From contig JADKDV010000001.1 of NCBI GenBank assembly GCA_016718315.1, forward strand, positions 1,178,001 to 1,242,000: a stretch of 64,000 bases of DNA, read 5' to 3'. The position numbers were made by a program, and so were the translations under genes. The notes beneath the pieces were generated by a model, which worked only from the letters and a program-made list of their open reading frames with translations, did no database searches and had not been told where the DNA came from. Numbering within the stretch: position 1 is the stretch's first letter; each line of letters begins with the position of its first letter. Shown piece after piece: positions 1-8,767 of the stretch. Origin of the DNA: Candidatus Obscuribacter sp. GTDB taxonomy: Bacteria > Cyanobacteriota > Vampirovibrionia > Obscuribacterales > Obscuribacteraceae.

Positions 1-1
1 C

Positions 2-241
2 CATACTCTGGTAATCGCCAGAGAAGAAGCCGACAAAAAAGGAGCACAAATGGCATTTGTCGCTCAGGGCTGTCTTTCTGATAAGGCACTTTTCAGCACC
101 CACCAAGATCTTTACCGCGAAGGTATTCTTGATTCGGGCTGGCAAACTGCGCGGGGTGAGGCATTTAATCTGGCCAGTCAGACTGTAGTTACTGAGCCTG
201 CCTTTATCTCCAACTACACAACACCACCAATCGCCGTTTAA
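2..241 (+). CDS. C-terminal end of a protein that starts before the window
   Basis: The frame is open from base 2 to the TAA at 239-241 and has no stop upstream, so this is probably the last 79 codons of a longer gene rather than a 63-residue gene starting at the ATG at 50. There is no ribosome binding site ahead of that ATG. The visible sequence is polar with no membrane segment or known motif, and I do not recognise the family. A strong hairpin terminator follows 20 bases after the stop, so this gene ends its own transcript. The next gene is a TadG-like protein with its own promoter. Confidence 0.55.
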   Translation, partial: HTLVIAREEADKKGAQMAFVAQGCLSDKALFSTHQDLYREGILDSGWQTARGEAFNLASQTVVTEPAFISNYTTPPIAV

Positions 242-261
242 TCTTCAGTTTAATCTTCACT

Positions 262-293
262 AAAACCAGTGGCACCTGCTGCCGCTGGTTTTT
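262..293 (+). terminator. Rho-independent terminator
   Basis: AAAACCAG at 262-269 pairs with CTGGTTTT at 285-292, and inner GGCA/TGCC pairs extend the stem past a one-base mismatch. A run of five T follows. It sits just after the stop codon of the partial gene at the window start. Confidence 0.8.
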
Positions 294-313
294 GACTTGA
301 GCGGGTATAACAT

Positions 314-342
314 TTGACAGGAAAATGAGCAGGTACTAATAT
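314..342 (+). promoter_or_regulatory. Sigma-70-type promoter of the TadG-like gene
   Basis: A perfect -35 box TTGACA (314-319) is followed after 17 bases by TAATAT (337-342), a 4/6 match to the -10 consensus. It lies between the upstream terminator and the ATG at 414 and would give a leader of about 65 bases that ends in a run of seven G (397-403). Confidence 0.55.
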
Positions 343-413
343 AAATTATGAGCGGCGTCTAAGATTTGGCGATTTTTTGACGCATTTGGCGTTTTTGGGG
401 GGGTCCAAAATTT

Positions 414-2534
414 ATGCCTTTCTATTCATTGCCGGTAAATGCCGGCAGGCGGAGACCCAGAAGAGACGAGCGTGGCAACATGCTCATCTTTATTGTTGTC
501 TCCAGCTTTATTATTATTGGTGGCATAGCGTTTTTTAGTTTGGGCTTTGCCAGGTTACTTGGTAGTAATAGCGAGCAGCGCACAGCTATCGAAGCAGCAG
601 CTCTGGCAGCCGCACGAGACCTGAGCCGGATTGCCATTGAAACACCCGAGTATGGTTGGGTGTCCATCTCTGATGCAGCGCCAGTGGGCACCGGTACCGC
701 CTCTGATGACAATTTTTATATACCTGTCAAAAGTATCAATACAATTATTGGCACCAACAGACTTGACCATATCATTGCCGAGCAACTAAACGACGACTGG
801 CTCAAAGAAGTAATCAAAAAGGACATGCAATTTGCTTTGACAGCGCAAGGCAAACTAGCGGTCGAACTTAACAAGTCAATCGCCCCAGGTTATGTCGCCA
901 AAGATATCAATGGCAACAACGTCGAAGTATACAAAGACGCTGAAGCAGCCTATCAAGCTAACGGTATCCGTATGACCGGAGGCTCAGCCTATACAGCTGG
1001 TACACTCAGGCTCAGCCTCGGTGGTATCAATGGTGGTGCACCGACATCTCTCAAACTCCCCAAACCAGTTAATATGGCCAATGTGCCAGCTGGTGCTCAA
1101 CAAAACAGTTGCTACAAGTCTTATATCAATTTGCCAGTAGACGGCACTGATTATGTCTTTGCTGGTATCGGCGATAGTATCAAACTATTTGACGCCAAAA
1201 ACTGGGTAGCAGCTGTCCCCGGCTTACCTTATCAGCTTGCCACAGTAGTCAGAGCCGAAGCGACTCAACAGTTGAACGGTCACGAAGTGCAGGGCTACAA
1301 AACTACTGCTGTAGCATGCGCTCAGCCAGCTAACGTCACTGACCCTAAACCCTGCCCGGGAGCACTTACCTTCAGCTTTCCCGATGGTCTTTGCCCAGAA
1401 GTAGTAAGCCCTGGCGATATGCTTAGACATGGTAGCTTCCAAAAGGCTGGATATAACTGCTCATATCAGTATGCTGATGGCGGAGACTTCCCAGTGGATG
1501 GCATTGCCACAATGAAAGACCTGGACTTCCCCTATGACCCGACCCTACCACTCAACACCGGTGTGGTTTTTAGACGGGCACTATTTGACTGGTGGAAACG
1601 CGCTGGTACCAAACTCAATGTTGCCAGTGCTGTAGCCATGATGAATGATCCTAACTACACTTTTAAGGCACCAAACCCAGCCAATGTGACCTGGAAGGCT
1701 CCTGCAGAAATCGGCTCACGCACAATTTATAGCCTTGGTCCAATACCCAATGGCAATATCCACATTTATAGAGTCGATATCACCACTGGACAGGTCAGTT
1801 ATCAGGCAAAACAGTTGGATCCTATCGAAATACCTGTAGCTGGCGAAAACCAACTCTATTCAGAATGTCTCAGTGCTATCACCAAAAGCGCGGTGGGCAC
1901 ACTGACCGTAGGACCATTTGAATTTCCCAATACTGGTGTTCTTTTCGATAAGGTCTATTTGACCGATGCCTGGGACGTTTATATCAGAGACTTCTCCTAT
2001 CAGCCTGGTGGCAAGTGGGGCGGCTCTCATGGTGGCGAACCACTTGATCACCCCAAGACAGCCATGGCATTGCCTGCTACTAAGCTCGGCGCTCAAGATG
2101 TAGGCAGCGGCTACCTCGGTGCCAGACATGGCCCACCATCCGTTGGCATCCCGCATCCATACACTCCTACAGTGACAGGTAAGGGCATTCCTCCAGCGAT
2201 CACAAACCAGTCGGACCTGGCCGAGACAGCCAACTTCCCCAAAAACTTCTATCACACGTATGATGTTGGCTCTGGTATCAGACACACCTACACCGAAAAC
2301 GGAATGGTAGCTGATATCAGATTTAGAAGACAGGTGGACACAAATACATTCTCCAAATCACTAGGCTACAAAGTCGGTTATGTTGGCGAAAAATATGGTG
2401 ATGCGGTAACAGCCATCCAGCTTTTACCTTACACACCGCCACCGCCTATTCCTGATCCAGTGCCAGTTCCCCCGGTTGATCCAGTGCCTCCAGTTGATCC
2501 TGTACCTCCAGTAGATCCAGTGCCGGTACCTTGA
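414..2534 (+). CDS. TadG-like (Flp pilus assembly) secreted or anchored protein
   Basis: A 706-residue protein with a short basic N-terminus (RRRPRRDERGN) followed by one membrane segment at about residues 23-45, then an Ala-rich stretch (EAAALAAARDLS). That start is the usual signature of TadE/TadG/pilus-assembly proteins, in which a prepilin-like N-terminus anchors a large exported domain. The rest (about residues 50-680) is a Cys-containing region with no motif I recognise. The C-terminus ends in three 6-residue repeats of the type PPVDPV. The gene has its own promoter and is followed by a hairpin. No other tad genes are visible, so the assignment rests on the N-terminus alone. A run of G at 397-403 is the only candidate ribosome binding site. 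Confidence 0.6.
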   Translation: MPFYSLPVNAGRRRPRRDERGNMLIFIVVSSFIIIGGIAFFSLGFARLLGSNSEQRTAIEAAALAAARDLSRIAIETPEYGWVSISDAAPVGTGTASDDNFYIPVKSINTIIGTNRLDHIIAEQLNDDWLKEVIKKDMQFALTAQGKLAVELNKSIAPGYVAKDINGNNVEVYKDAEAAYQANGIRMTGGSAYTAGTLRLSLGGINGGAPTSLKLPKPVNMANVPAGAQQNSCYKSYINLPVDGTDYVFAGIGDSIKLFDAKNWVAAVPGLPYQLATVVRAEATQQLNGHEVQGYKTTAVACAQPANVTDPKPCPGALTFSFPDGLCPEVVSPGDMLRHGSFQKAGYNCSYQYADGGDFPVDGIATMKDLDFPYDPTLPLNTGVVFRRALFDWWKRAGTKLNVASAVAMMNDPNYTFKAPNPANVTWKAPAEIGSRTIYSLGPIPNGNIHIYRVDITTGQVSYQAKQLDPIEIPVAGENQLYSECLSAITKSAVGTLTVGPFEFPNTGVLFDKVYLTDAWDVYIRDFSYQPGGKWGGSHGGEPLDHPKTAMALPATKLGAQDVGSGYLGARHGPPSVGIPHPYTPTVTGKGIPPAITNQSDLAETANFPKNFYHTYDVGSGIRHTYTENGMVADIRFRRQVDTNTFSKSLGYKVGYVGEKYGDAVTAIQLLPYTPPPPIPDPVPVPPVDPVPPVDPVPPVDPVPVP
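2469..2522 (+). repeat. Three 18-bp tandem repeats encoding PPVDPV
   Basis: Units at 2469-2486, 2487-2504 and 2505-2522 each encode Pro-Pro-Val-Asp-Pro-Val. They form a proline-rich tail at the end of the TadG-like protein, probably an extended spacer. Confidence 0.85.
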
Positions 2535-2557
2535 TCTAAGAGCAAAACAAATTCTTG

Positions 2558-2582
2558 AGAGCAGGCAGTTAATGCCTGCTCT
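2558..2582 (+). terminator. Hairpin after the TadG-like gene
   Basis: AGAGCAGGCA (2558-2567) and TGCCTGCTCT (2573-2582) form a perfect 10-bp stem with a 5-base loop. The following T tract is weak and interrupted (tcaggtcttt), so termination is likely but may be inefficient. Confidence 0.65.
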
Positions 2583-2642
2583 TCAGGTCTTTAATGGTCC
2601 ACACTGCTAAAATAAGGCAAAGACGTTACTGGAGGATTTTGG

Positions 2643-3959
2643 ATGTCCGTTTTTAGTTTTTTATCCAGGAGCAAAAAGCCTATCGTAATGGCGGCAATGC
2701 TACTGCCTTTAGGCTCCCAGGTACTGGCAGCGCCCTCGGCAACTGACATCACCAGCGCTATCGACAAAGCCAAAATACTCTCGAGCAACACAAGAGTTGC
2801 GGCAGCTGTCAATGGCGCTGAAGTCTATATCTCGACCTATCGCAACGCCAAAGCCAATGACAACGACTGCAAAATCGAAGCAGTATTGATTGCCAAAACA
2901 GTTATGGATTTATCTCCAGCTGATATCACCAGAGTAACAGTTTACTTTTACAACGCCTTGAGACGCAGCAGCCGCAAAGTCGTGTCAGTCAGCGCTGGCG
3001 ATGTCAAAGCTTTTGGAGCAGGACAACTCTCGCAAGATCAATTGCTTACATCTATCTCTCTTAAAGACGAAGAAGTGAACGATCCCGCCGCCAAACTATC
3101 AGCCTATTTGCAACAACGTGAGTACGCCCACGCCAGAAAGCGCATCGAAACGGCAATGCGCGGAGACACCATGGTTGTGACAGCTGATGCTGAATCAGAT
3201 ATGAGCGAAACCGACCTGCGCTACGAAGCCATAAAAATTGCAGCAAAGGCACTGGAGAGCGCTAACGGTCAGGCAGCAAAAGTAGAAGTCGACTTTAACG
3301 ACCCAGTTGCACCTGGTCAGATCAAACAAATCGTACTGACAGCAAATCAGGTCAATAGCTTAAACTCATCCTTGCAATCATCTCTGGGCACAGTGCAGAT
3401 TGCCTCAGTCGGTCAAGCAATAGACATTAAAACATTGACCACTACCGATGGTGCCCTTAAGGAAGAACGCGACAAACTCCTAGTGCGCCTGCAAGCACTC
3501 GATAAACAGGGAGTAGGAGTCGGACCTTTTGTCAAACAATTTATCGAACTCGAAAAATTAGCAGCACAGGGCAATGACGAACAAGCTGATGCAGCTGTTA
3601 AGCGTTTGAGCAGTGCTATAGATGAGCAAGAAGCACGCACAAAAGGGGCCAAAGCACCAAAGCCTCAAACAACTGCAGTGGCCACCAGAAACGTTAAACC
3701 ACCAAAAAAATATGCTTCGTCGCGCTGGGGAGACGGTAAGGGTGTAATCCAGCCAGATGACATTTTGAGTAATCCAGATCTCTTCATTCAAAGACGCGAA
3801 GCGCTATACAATGGCACCGCCGAAAAGGATAGAAACTTCCTCAAAGTGCTCTCGATTGTGTATTACACACTTGCTGAAAACAACCGTACCAGTGATGCCC
3901 AAAAATTTGCGGGGCGCTACTGGGACATCCTCACCAAAAACGGCTGGACTGAGCAATAA
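2643..3959 (+). CDS. Secreted protein with a duplicated domain, function unknown
   Basis: A 438-residue protein with a good ribosome binding site (GGAGG, 8 bases before the ATG). A basic N-terminus and hydrophobic core ending at about residue 30 (SQVLAA) form a signal peptide. Two homologous segments follow, at about residues 52-140 and 166-255. Each has the order V-x-V strand, a helix (CKIEAVLIAK versus LRYEAIKIAA), a strand (RVTVYF versus KVEVDF) and a closing strand plus helix. The rest is helical and charged, with a Lys-rich linker near 340 and a compact C-terminal helix pair. I do not recognise the family. It follows the TadG-like gene and converges on the lipoprotein gene; a role at the envelope is inferred from the signal peptide only. 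Confidence 0.7.
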   Translation: MSVFSFLSRSKKPIVMAAMLLPLGSQVLAAPSATDITSAIDKAKILSSNTRVAAAVNGAEVYISTYRNAKANDNDCKIEAVLIAKTVMDLSPADITRVTVYFYNALRRSSRKVVSVSAGDVKAFGAGQLSQDQLLTSISLKDEEVNDPAAKLSAYLQQREYAHARKRIETAMRGDTMVVTADAESDMSETDLRYEAIKIAAKALESANGQAAKVEVDFNDPVAPGQIKQIVLTANQVNSLNSSLQSSLGTVQIASVGQAIDIKTLTTTDGALKEERDKLLVRLQALDKQGVGVGPFVKQFIELEKLAAQGNDEQADAAVKRLSSAIDEQEARTKGAKAPKPQTTAVATRNVKPPKKYASSRWGDGKGVIQPDDILSNPDLFIQRREALYNGTAEKDRNFLKVLSIVYYTLAENNRTSDAQKFAGRYWDILTKNGWTEQ

Positions 3960-3985
3960 CAAACTCGACAACTAGTTCAACGCAA

Positions 3986-4011
3986 AACGCACTACTTGAT
4001 AGTAGTGCGTT
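3986..4011. terminator. Bidirectional terminator between convergent genes
   Basis: AACGCACTAC (3986-3995) and GTAGTGCGTT (4002-4011) form a perfect 10-bp stem with a 6-base loop. It lies between the ends of the genes at 2643-3959 (+) and 3992-4660 (-). The minus-strand copy is followed by T residues. The hairpin overlaps the last codons of the minus-strand lipoprotein gene. Confidence 0.75.
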
Positions 4012-4660
4012 TCGCGTTAATGATTTCGGCATAAGCCATTTCGCTCAAAAGGGCAGGAGTAAAGTCAGGTTTGCCTTCATATTTGGCAGCCAGTCTGTCG
4101 TATTTTTCACTGGCATCCTGACAAGGCTCAGATATTGCCGCTCTAAAACTCTCACCAACTTCGTTTTTAGCCTTGTTAATTGCATTATTTCTTGCTTCTT
4201 GCGGGTTAGCACCCATGCCATAAAAGGTCTGACCCTGCACCATACTGGCAGCAACTCGCGCCGCCTCTGGTGCCAGACTATAAATTTTGCGACAGAGTTC
4301 AATATGCCCTTGCTCGTGGTCGTGAGTCTCTTTTGGTGCTGTTTTTGAGATATAAAGCTTTATAGGACAACTCAAATCCATGGCTACTGATTTGACTTTG
4401 ATGAGCACACTGCTGGCACCAGATGTATCATCGCGCTCCACGTCTTCTGTTTCGAGATTGATTACGCAGTGATAAAACCAAACTGTGTATGCCTCAAATC
4501 CCAACTCCTTAAAGGTCGGCTGCTTGGGAGGCAAATTTTCAAAGTAGATAGTTTCTACTCTCAGAGGTTTAAAATTGACCGTTAGAGGTGCCCTTGCACA
4601 ACCACTGATTGAGCCCAATAAAATTGCAGATAAAGCAATAAGCTCAGTCAGTCTGGTCAT
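3992..4660 (-). CDS. Lipoprotein with an HExxH motif, DUF922-like (putative metalloprotease)
   Basis: A 222-residue protein with a lipoprotein signal: a hydrophobic stretch ending in GSISG followed by Cys21, the likely lipidated residue. At residues 115-119 it has HEQGH, which fits the zincin pattern HExxH, followed by a Cys and a helix. This arrangement resembles the DUF922 family of predicted zinc proteases, but I cannot confirm a third metal ligand. The other Cys residues (65, 98, 123, and one near 180) could form disulfides. The start codon overlaps the end of the upstream repeat-protein gene by 17 bases, so the two are probably co-transcribed. Function is inferred from the motif only. 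Confidence 0.6.
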   Translation of the reverse strand: MTRLTELIALSAILLGSISGCARAPLTVNFKPLRVETIYFENLPPKQPTFKELGFEAYTVWFYHCVINLETEDVERDDTSGASSVLIKVKSVAMDLSCPIKLYISKTAPKETHDHEQGHIELCRKIYSLAPEAARVAASMVQGQTFYGMGANPQEARNNAINKAKNEVGESFRAAISEPCQDASEKYDRLAAKYEGKPDFTPALLSEMAYAEIINAKRTTIK

Positions 4661-5834
4661 TATTTTTGTCTTTTAACTCCAGAGTGACTTTGCGTGTGAC
4701 ATCAGCACTGATAGACAACTGTCTTATCAAACGAGGATTATAAGAGCCTTGAGCCGGCGGTATAAACTTAAAGGTATAAACGCCAGAAGGCAGTGTCAGA
4801 CGGCAAACACCATCATCTTGTGTGAGTACGTAGCCATGGGGATAACTGAGATCGCTTTCTTCGCCACTGCTATCACTATCGTCCTGGCCATAAGGTGCAT
4901 AGGTAACACGGCAACGGCTGACTGGCTGTCCATCTTCGCCCGACACAACAAAACCCATTTGCGACCAGCCATGCCAGACGATGTCGAGATTGAGAGGGTC
5001 CTCACCAAGGTCAATACGCTTAGCTGATGCCAGATCGCGCTGCAGGACGAGAGTATAGCGCCCTGGCGAAAGAAAGACACAATAGCGTCCTTCACCATCT
5101 GTGATACCACGCACAAGGGCTTCGCTCTCCGGCGGCAGAGTTTGACTTAGCTCAGGCAGACTAGCCTGAGAATAAATCGACAAATTTACTCCCGGTCTGG
5201 CCTTACCAGCATCATCAGTCACTTTGCCCATAAGGGCTGTGCCCTGCTTGAGTTTAACGGCAACATGAGTATCGCCACCAACCACTACAGTTTTTGCAAA
5301 TGGAGCAAGACTGGCATATGAGACATCCTCGATAATTATTGTCGGTGCATCTTTGGGATGAGCGACTACGACAATTTTATAACTGCCAGCTGGCACTGAG
5401 AGCATAAATTGCCCTTCGTCATCAGTCCTGGTGGTAAATTCTTGAGTACTGGTTATAGACAATACTCTAACCAGTGCTTGAGACAAAAGACGGCTTTCAA
5501 ATACCACCTGCCCTCTCAGTCTATGACCCTCAAGCAATATATAACGATCGCCATCATCACTTTTGACACCGGCTTCGCTCGTACCAGCCCAGACTTTTTT
5601 GTGATTTAAACCAAAAAGTACAGATCCCGGAGCTGGAGCAATCCTCAGATCGTAATAGCCCTGCTCTACGGCAAACTGGAACTTGCCACTACTGGTAGTG
5701 ACAGTCTCAGAGCTAAGTTGCAGCTCGCGGCCCAGCTCCCCAGGGGCCGACGGTGTCAAAGTGACTAGCGCCCCTTCTACCGCCTTACCAAAAAAATCCA
5801 CTACTTCGCCGCCAAAGCCCTGCAGCACAGGCAA
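4644..5834 (-). CDS. Carboxypeptidase-regulatory-like repeat protein, C-terminal part (frameshifted)
   Basis: A 396-residue reading frame made of repeated beta-sandwich units of the CarboxypepD_reg type. Each has a G-x-V-x-D opening (such as LRGQVVFES, LMGKVTDDAGKA, FVVSGEDGQPVS) and a closing DxxGxFxLxVPxGxY motif; about four units are visible. The only start is a TTG at 5834 without a ribosome binding site. The frame stays open upstream to about 5920, and those extra codons (…NFLSTHSEIVTLQ…) complete the repeat begun in the neighbouring frame 5902-6399. I therefore read the two frames as one gene of about 580 residues broken by a one-base shift. No signal peptide is visible in either part. 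Such domains usually act as structural or binding modules at the surface or in secretion. Confidence 0.65.
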   Translation of the reverse strand: MPVLQGFGGEVVDFFGKAVEGALVTLTPSAPGELGRELQLSSETVTTSSGKFQFAVEQGYYDLRIAPAPGSVLFGLNHKKVWAGTSEAGVKSDDGDRYILLEGHRLRGQVVFESRLLSQALVRVLSITSTQEFTTRTDDEGQFMLSVPAGSYKIVVVAHPKDAPTIIIEDVSYASLAPFAKTVVVGGDTHVAVKLKQGTALMGKVTDDAGKARPGVNLSIYSQASLPELSQTLPPESEALVRGITDGEGRYCVFLSPGRYTLVLQRDLASAKRIDLGEDPLNLDIVWHGWSQMGFVVSGEDGQPVSRCRVTYAPYGQDDSDSSGEESDLSYPHGYVLTQDDGVCRLTLPSGVYTFKFIPPAQGSYNPRLIRQLSISADVTRKVTLELKDKNNDQTD

Positions 5835-5901
5835 GTCAAGATTGATTGCCGAATCAGACTGGAGCGTGACAATCTCACTGTGAGTGGAGAGAAAATTGAA
5901 T

Positions 5902-6399
5902 TTATGAGGAGCGCTTCGTCGCCCTTAAAACAAAATTGTATTTACCTCTGGGCAAAACCAGCGAAAACTTACCACTGCTATCAAGAGCACAGGCACATTT
6001 ATAAGACGATGGCTCAATGCCCAGAGCCACTACTTCAATGCCTTCAAAAAGCTGAGCTAATAGCTCTCCTTGATACTCCGGCGCCAGTACGGCACCGCTG
6101 ACGACACAGCCGGTCTGCAAAGCAATCAGTGTATTGGTATTACTTGTCACTTTGACCTGCTCTACGCATTTTGTCAGAAAGCGAGTACCCTGACCGACTT
6201 CTGGTATTACTTTGAGATTATAGACACCCGGTCTGACAGCAAAAGTAAACTCACCCTTGCTACCGGTTTTTGTCGTCATAATGGCTTCTACTGCCAGATC
6301 CGAAGCAGCGAAGTGATCAAAGATGGCAACAGTCATCTGTGCTACAGGTAAACCCTGATGTTTGACATGACCGTATAAATTGAGCAAAGTAGAGGACAT
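5902..6399 (-). CDS. Carboxypeptidase-regulatory-like repeat protein, N-terminal part (frameshifted)
   Basis: A 165-residue frame beginning MSSTLLNLYGHV with one full repeat unit (GEFTFAVRPGVYNLKVIP) and the first half of a second, which stops abruptly after GKYNFVLRATKRSS. Shifting by +1 just before this stop, the next frame continues with the expected strand pattern and joins the 4644-5834 frame. The intact gene would therefore run 6399 to 4644. It has an ATG start with GGA 9 bases upstream. No signal peptide or membrane anchor is visible, which is unusual for this repeat family. It could alternatively be a separate short protein translated upstream of a TTG-initiated one, but the repeat is cut in the middle, which argues against that. 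Confidence 0.6.
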   Translation of the reverse strand: MSSTLLNLYGHVKHQGLPVAQMTVAIFDHFAASDLAVEAIMTTKTGSKGEFTFAVRPGVYNLKVIPEVGQGTRFLTKCVEQVKVTSNTNTLIALQTGCVVSGAVLAPEYQGELLAQLFEGIEVVALGIEPSSYKCACALDSSGKFSLVLPRGKYNFVLRATKRSS

Positions 6400-6427
6400 T
6401 ATGCTTCCAAAAGGAGTAACTTATATT

Positions 6428-7816
6428 TTACCCCTCCTTAGAGCAAATATTCATCCTTCCTGACTGCGCCTCTTTGACCAGGGCAAAGCTACCGGTAACG
6501 ACAAAGCGGTCGCCAAAGCGCTCTGGCTCACGGCTCAATCGCTCTATCGCCAACTTACAAGCACTCTGATAATCAGGACATGACTGACTTTGAGCCCCCA
6601 GACTCTGCGCGTACTGACAGATCTCAGGGGCAAATCTGGTCGGTCTTTTATGACTCATAAGTGGGGCAAAAATAGTGTCGCCTGGCTGTAAAAGCTCACT
6701 TAGCATGGCTTTATAGTCTTTATTTTCGAAGCAAGCAAAGACAAAGATCAGGCTCTTGCCCGGGTAGTACTGATTAAGCGACTGCCTCAGAGCACGGGCA
6801 CCAGCTCCGTTATGAGCGCCATCAACAATTATCGGCTGACTCTCCAGGATTTCAAAGCGACCAGGCCACTGAGCCACTTGCAGCGCACCCAGACAAATTG
6901 CCAATTGCTCGGCAGTCAGTGCTTGCCTGTGCACTCGGCTCATATAGACTGTTACGGCAATTAGAGCAGTGAGGGTATTGACTCTTTGATAGGCCCCCTT
7001 GAGCCCAAGATTATCGAGTTTATCACCCTGCACACTTAGCCACTGCCTGAGGTGGCAAAGACCTTTTATACTCAGGGCATCGAGGGTGCCCTCTACAGCC
7101 AGGTCATAATCACTAAAGATGCGCTGATATTGTGCATCCAAATTACTAATTATCAGCAGCGGTGCTCCAAGTATGCGACTGCGCTCACGCACCACTTCCA
7201 GTGCCTCACCACTACAAGCCGTAACCAGAGGCACGCCAGTGCGCATGATGCCTGACTTTTCGGAGGCGATTTTGGCTCTTGTGTCACCAAGTAAATGCAC
7301 ATGATCAAGATCTACATTAGTAATCACCGATACCGCAACATTTTGTAAGACATTGGTGGCATCAAACCTGCCTCCCAGTCCGACTTCGTAAACAGCTACA
7401 GCCACTGACTCTTGATTAAAATAAGCAACAGCCATGGCCATCAAAAACTCAAACCATGTCAGCCTGACACTATCTTCGTATTGTTCAATGAGAGCATGAC
7501 TTTGCTCTTGCACTTTACTTGCCAGACTGGCAAAAGTACTGTCATCGACAATCCTGCCATCAATAACAAAGCGCTCGTTGAATTTATCTAAATGGGGTCC
7601 TGTAAACTTGCCGCATTTAAAACCAAGAGCTGTCAGCATTGCCGCTACCATTGTGGTGACACTGCCTTTGCCATTGGTGCCGCCCACATGCACTACAGGC
7701 ACCCGATTTTGCGGATCATCCAAAATGCCAAAATAATTTTGCATGCGCTCCATGGTGGGACGCGCAAGGGTTGGCACCAGACCGCCAAGGTATTCAAGTG
7801 CCTCTGTGTAGTTCAC
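6428..7816 (-). CDS. folC: Bifunctional folylpolyglutamate synthase / dihydrofolate synthase
   Basis: A 462-residue Mur-ligase-family enzyme that adds glutamate to dihydropteroate and then to folates using ATP, in the cytoplasm. The P-loop GTNGKGS is at residues 46-52, the family motif EVGLGGRFDATN at 144-155, and the inter-domain WPGRFE at 317-322 is followed by DGAHN at 332-336. Length is close to the usual 420-450 residues. The start is a GTG at 7816 with AAGGCGG upstream. It is transcribed away from the Nudix gene, and its end lies 28 bases from the repeat-protein start, so these could share a transcript. Confidence 0.93.
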   Translation of the reverse strand: MNYTEALEYLGGLVPTLARPTMERMQNYFGILDDPQNRVPVVHVGGTNGKGSVTTMVAAMLTALGFKCGKFTGPHLDKFNERFVIDGRIVDDSTFASLASKVQEQSHALIEQYEDSVRLTWFEFLMAMAVAYFNQESVAVAVYEVGLGGRFDATNVLQNVAVSVITNVDLDHVHLLGDTRAKIASEKSGIMRTGVPLVTACSGEALEVVRERSRILGAPLLIISNLDAQYQRIFSDYDLAVEGTLDALSIKGLCHLRQWLSVQGDKLDNLGLKGAYQRVNTLTALIAVTVYMSRVHRQALTAEQLAICLGALQVAQWPGRFEILESQPIIVDGAHNGAGARALRQSLNQYYPGKSLIFVFACFENKDYKAMLSELLQPGDTIFAPLMSHKRPTRFAPEICQYAQSLGAQSQSCPDYQSACKLAIERLSREPERFGDRFVVTGSFALVKEAQSGRMNICSKEG

Positions 7817-7887
7817 AACTTTGCCGCCTTTGTCATTTATTTCGATTGCCTAAGGTAACATTCAGGATGCTAATTGAGGAGTAAGTT

Positions 7888-8430
7888 TTGACTCTATTTA
7901 CGAGAGCCCACCTGAAAGATACAAGACGCATTCATGAAGGCTCTATCATCAATCTGCGCGCAGATACTCTAGTAGCGCCAGATGGGCAAAGTGTTATTAG
8001 AGAAGTGGTGGAACATAATGGTGGCGTTGTCATAGCCAGCCAGCCAGCCCCCGACCGCGTCTTACTTATTAGTCAATATCGCTATTCTATAGACTCTGAG
8101 CTGCTTGAGCTGCCAGCTGGTCGCATCGAAAAGGGTGAAGATCCTTTTCCAGCAGCTAAACGTGAGCTGATTGAAGAAACCGGATTTAAAGCCGGGCAGT
8201 GGCAAGAACTGGGGCGTTTGTACTCGGCGCCTGGCTTTTGTGACGAAGTTTTATACATGTACCACGCCCAAGAGCTGGAATTTGTGGGCAAAAATCTCGA
8301 TTTTGACGAAGAAACTGAGGTCCTGGACTTGAGCTTAAAAGAAGCCTGGAGCATGATTGCACAGGGCAAAATCCGTGATGCCAAGACCGTCGCCGGACTT
8401 GGACTACTGCTCAACTTGAGTTTGCAATAA
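7888..8430 (+). CDS. Nudix hydrolase (ADP-ribose pyrophosphatase type)
   Basis: A 180-residue protein with a complete Nudix box at residues 78-100: G-x5-E-x7-REL-x-EE-x-G, catalysing Mg-dependent hydrolysis of a nucleoside diphosphate linked to another group. The N-terminal beta region (VVEHNGGVVI) and the segment LPAGRIEKGE are typical of ADP-sugar pyrophosphatases (NudF-like). The exact substrate cannot be read from the sequence. The start is a TTG at 7888 with a strong GAGGAG 6 bases upstream; a nearer ATG is out of frame or followed by a stop. It is divergent from folC. Confidence 0.85.
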   Translation: MTLFTRAHLKDTRRIHEGSIINLRADTLVAPDGQSVIREVVEHNGGVVIASQPAPDRVLLISQYRYSIDSELLELPAGRIEKGEDPFPAAKRELIEETGFKAGQWQELGRLYSAPGFCDEVLYMYHAQELEFVGKNLDFDEETEVLDLSLKEAWSMIAQGKIRDAKTVAGLGLLLNLSLQ

Positions 8431-8524
8431 TCTACGGCTATTGAGAGTAGATTGCCCTTAGCCGGTGATAAAATTACTTGGTTGCAATAAGTATTCTCTC
8501 TGGAGAGTTTGTTAGAGGTTTCTC

Positions 8525-8767
8525 ATGGCTGACAAGAAAAAAGCCGGCTCGTCTTTAGCTATTTCAGCAGTGTTCTATGTGGCAGTGCTTTCTGCTCTCA
8601 TCGTCGCAGGCTCCTTTGAAATAATCAAAGTATGGCCCCTGCCAGCGAGCGTAGTGCCCATGTACACCTGGAAGGGTGGTCTTGTCTGGGGCGCTATCGT
8701 CGGAGCCATTTGCGGACTGGTCCTGGGTTTTTGCACAGACGACAAACACTTCGTCGAAGAAGACTAA
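8525..8767 (+). CDS. Small membrane protein with two transmembrane segments
   Basis: An 80-residue protein with a lysine-rich start (MADKKKAGSS), a hydrophobic segment at about residues 12-30, a short loop with Trp and Pro residues, and a second segment with a glycine-rich face (GAIVGAICGLVLGF) at about 52-69. The tail is acidic. Both ends are probably cytoplasmic. AGAGG lies 7 bases before the ATG. Its last 4 bases overlap the end of the convergent ArsC-like gene. I do not recognise a family. Confidence 0.65.
   Translation: MADKKKAGSSLAISAVFYVAVLSALIVAGSFEIIKVWPLPASVVPMYTWKGGLVWGAIVGAICGLVLGFCTDDKHFVEED

Noticed and set aside
1860..2285. Minus-strand frame of 141 codons inside the TadG-like gene
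   Set aside because: No ribosome binding site or family pattern; the plus-strand protein is continuous here.
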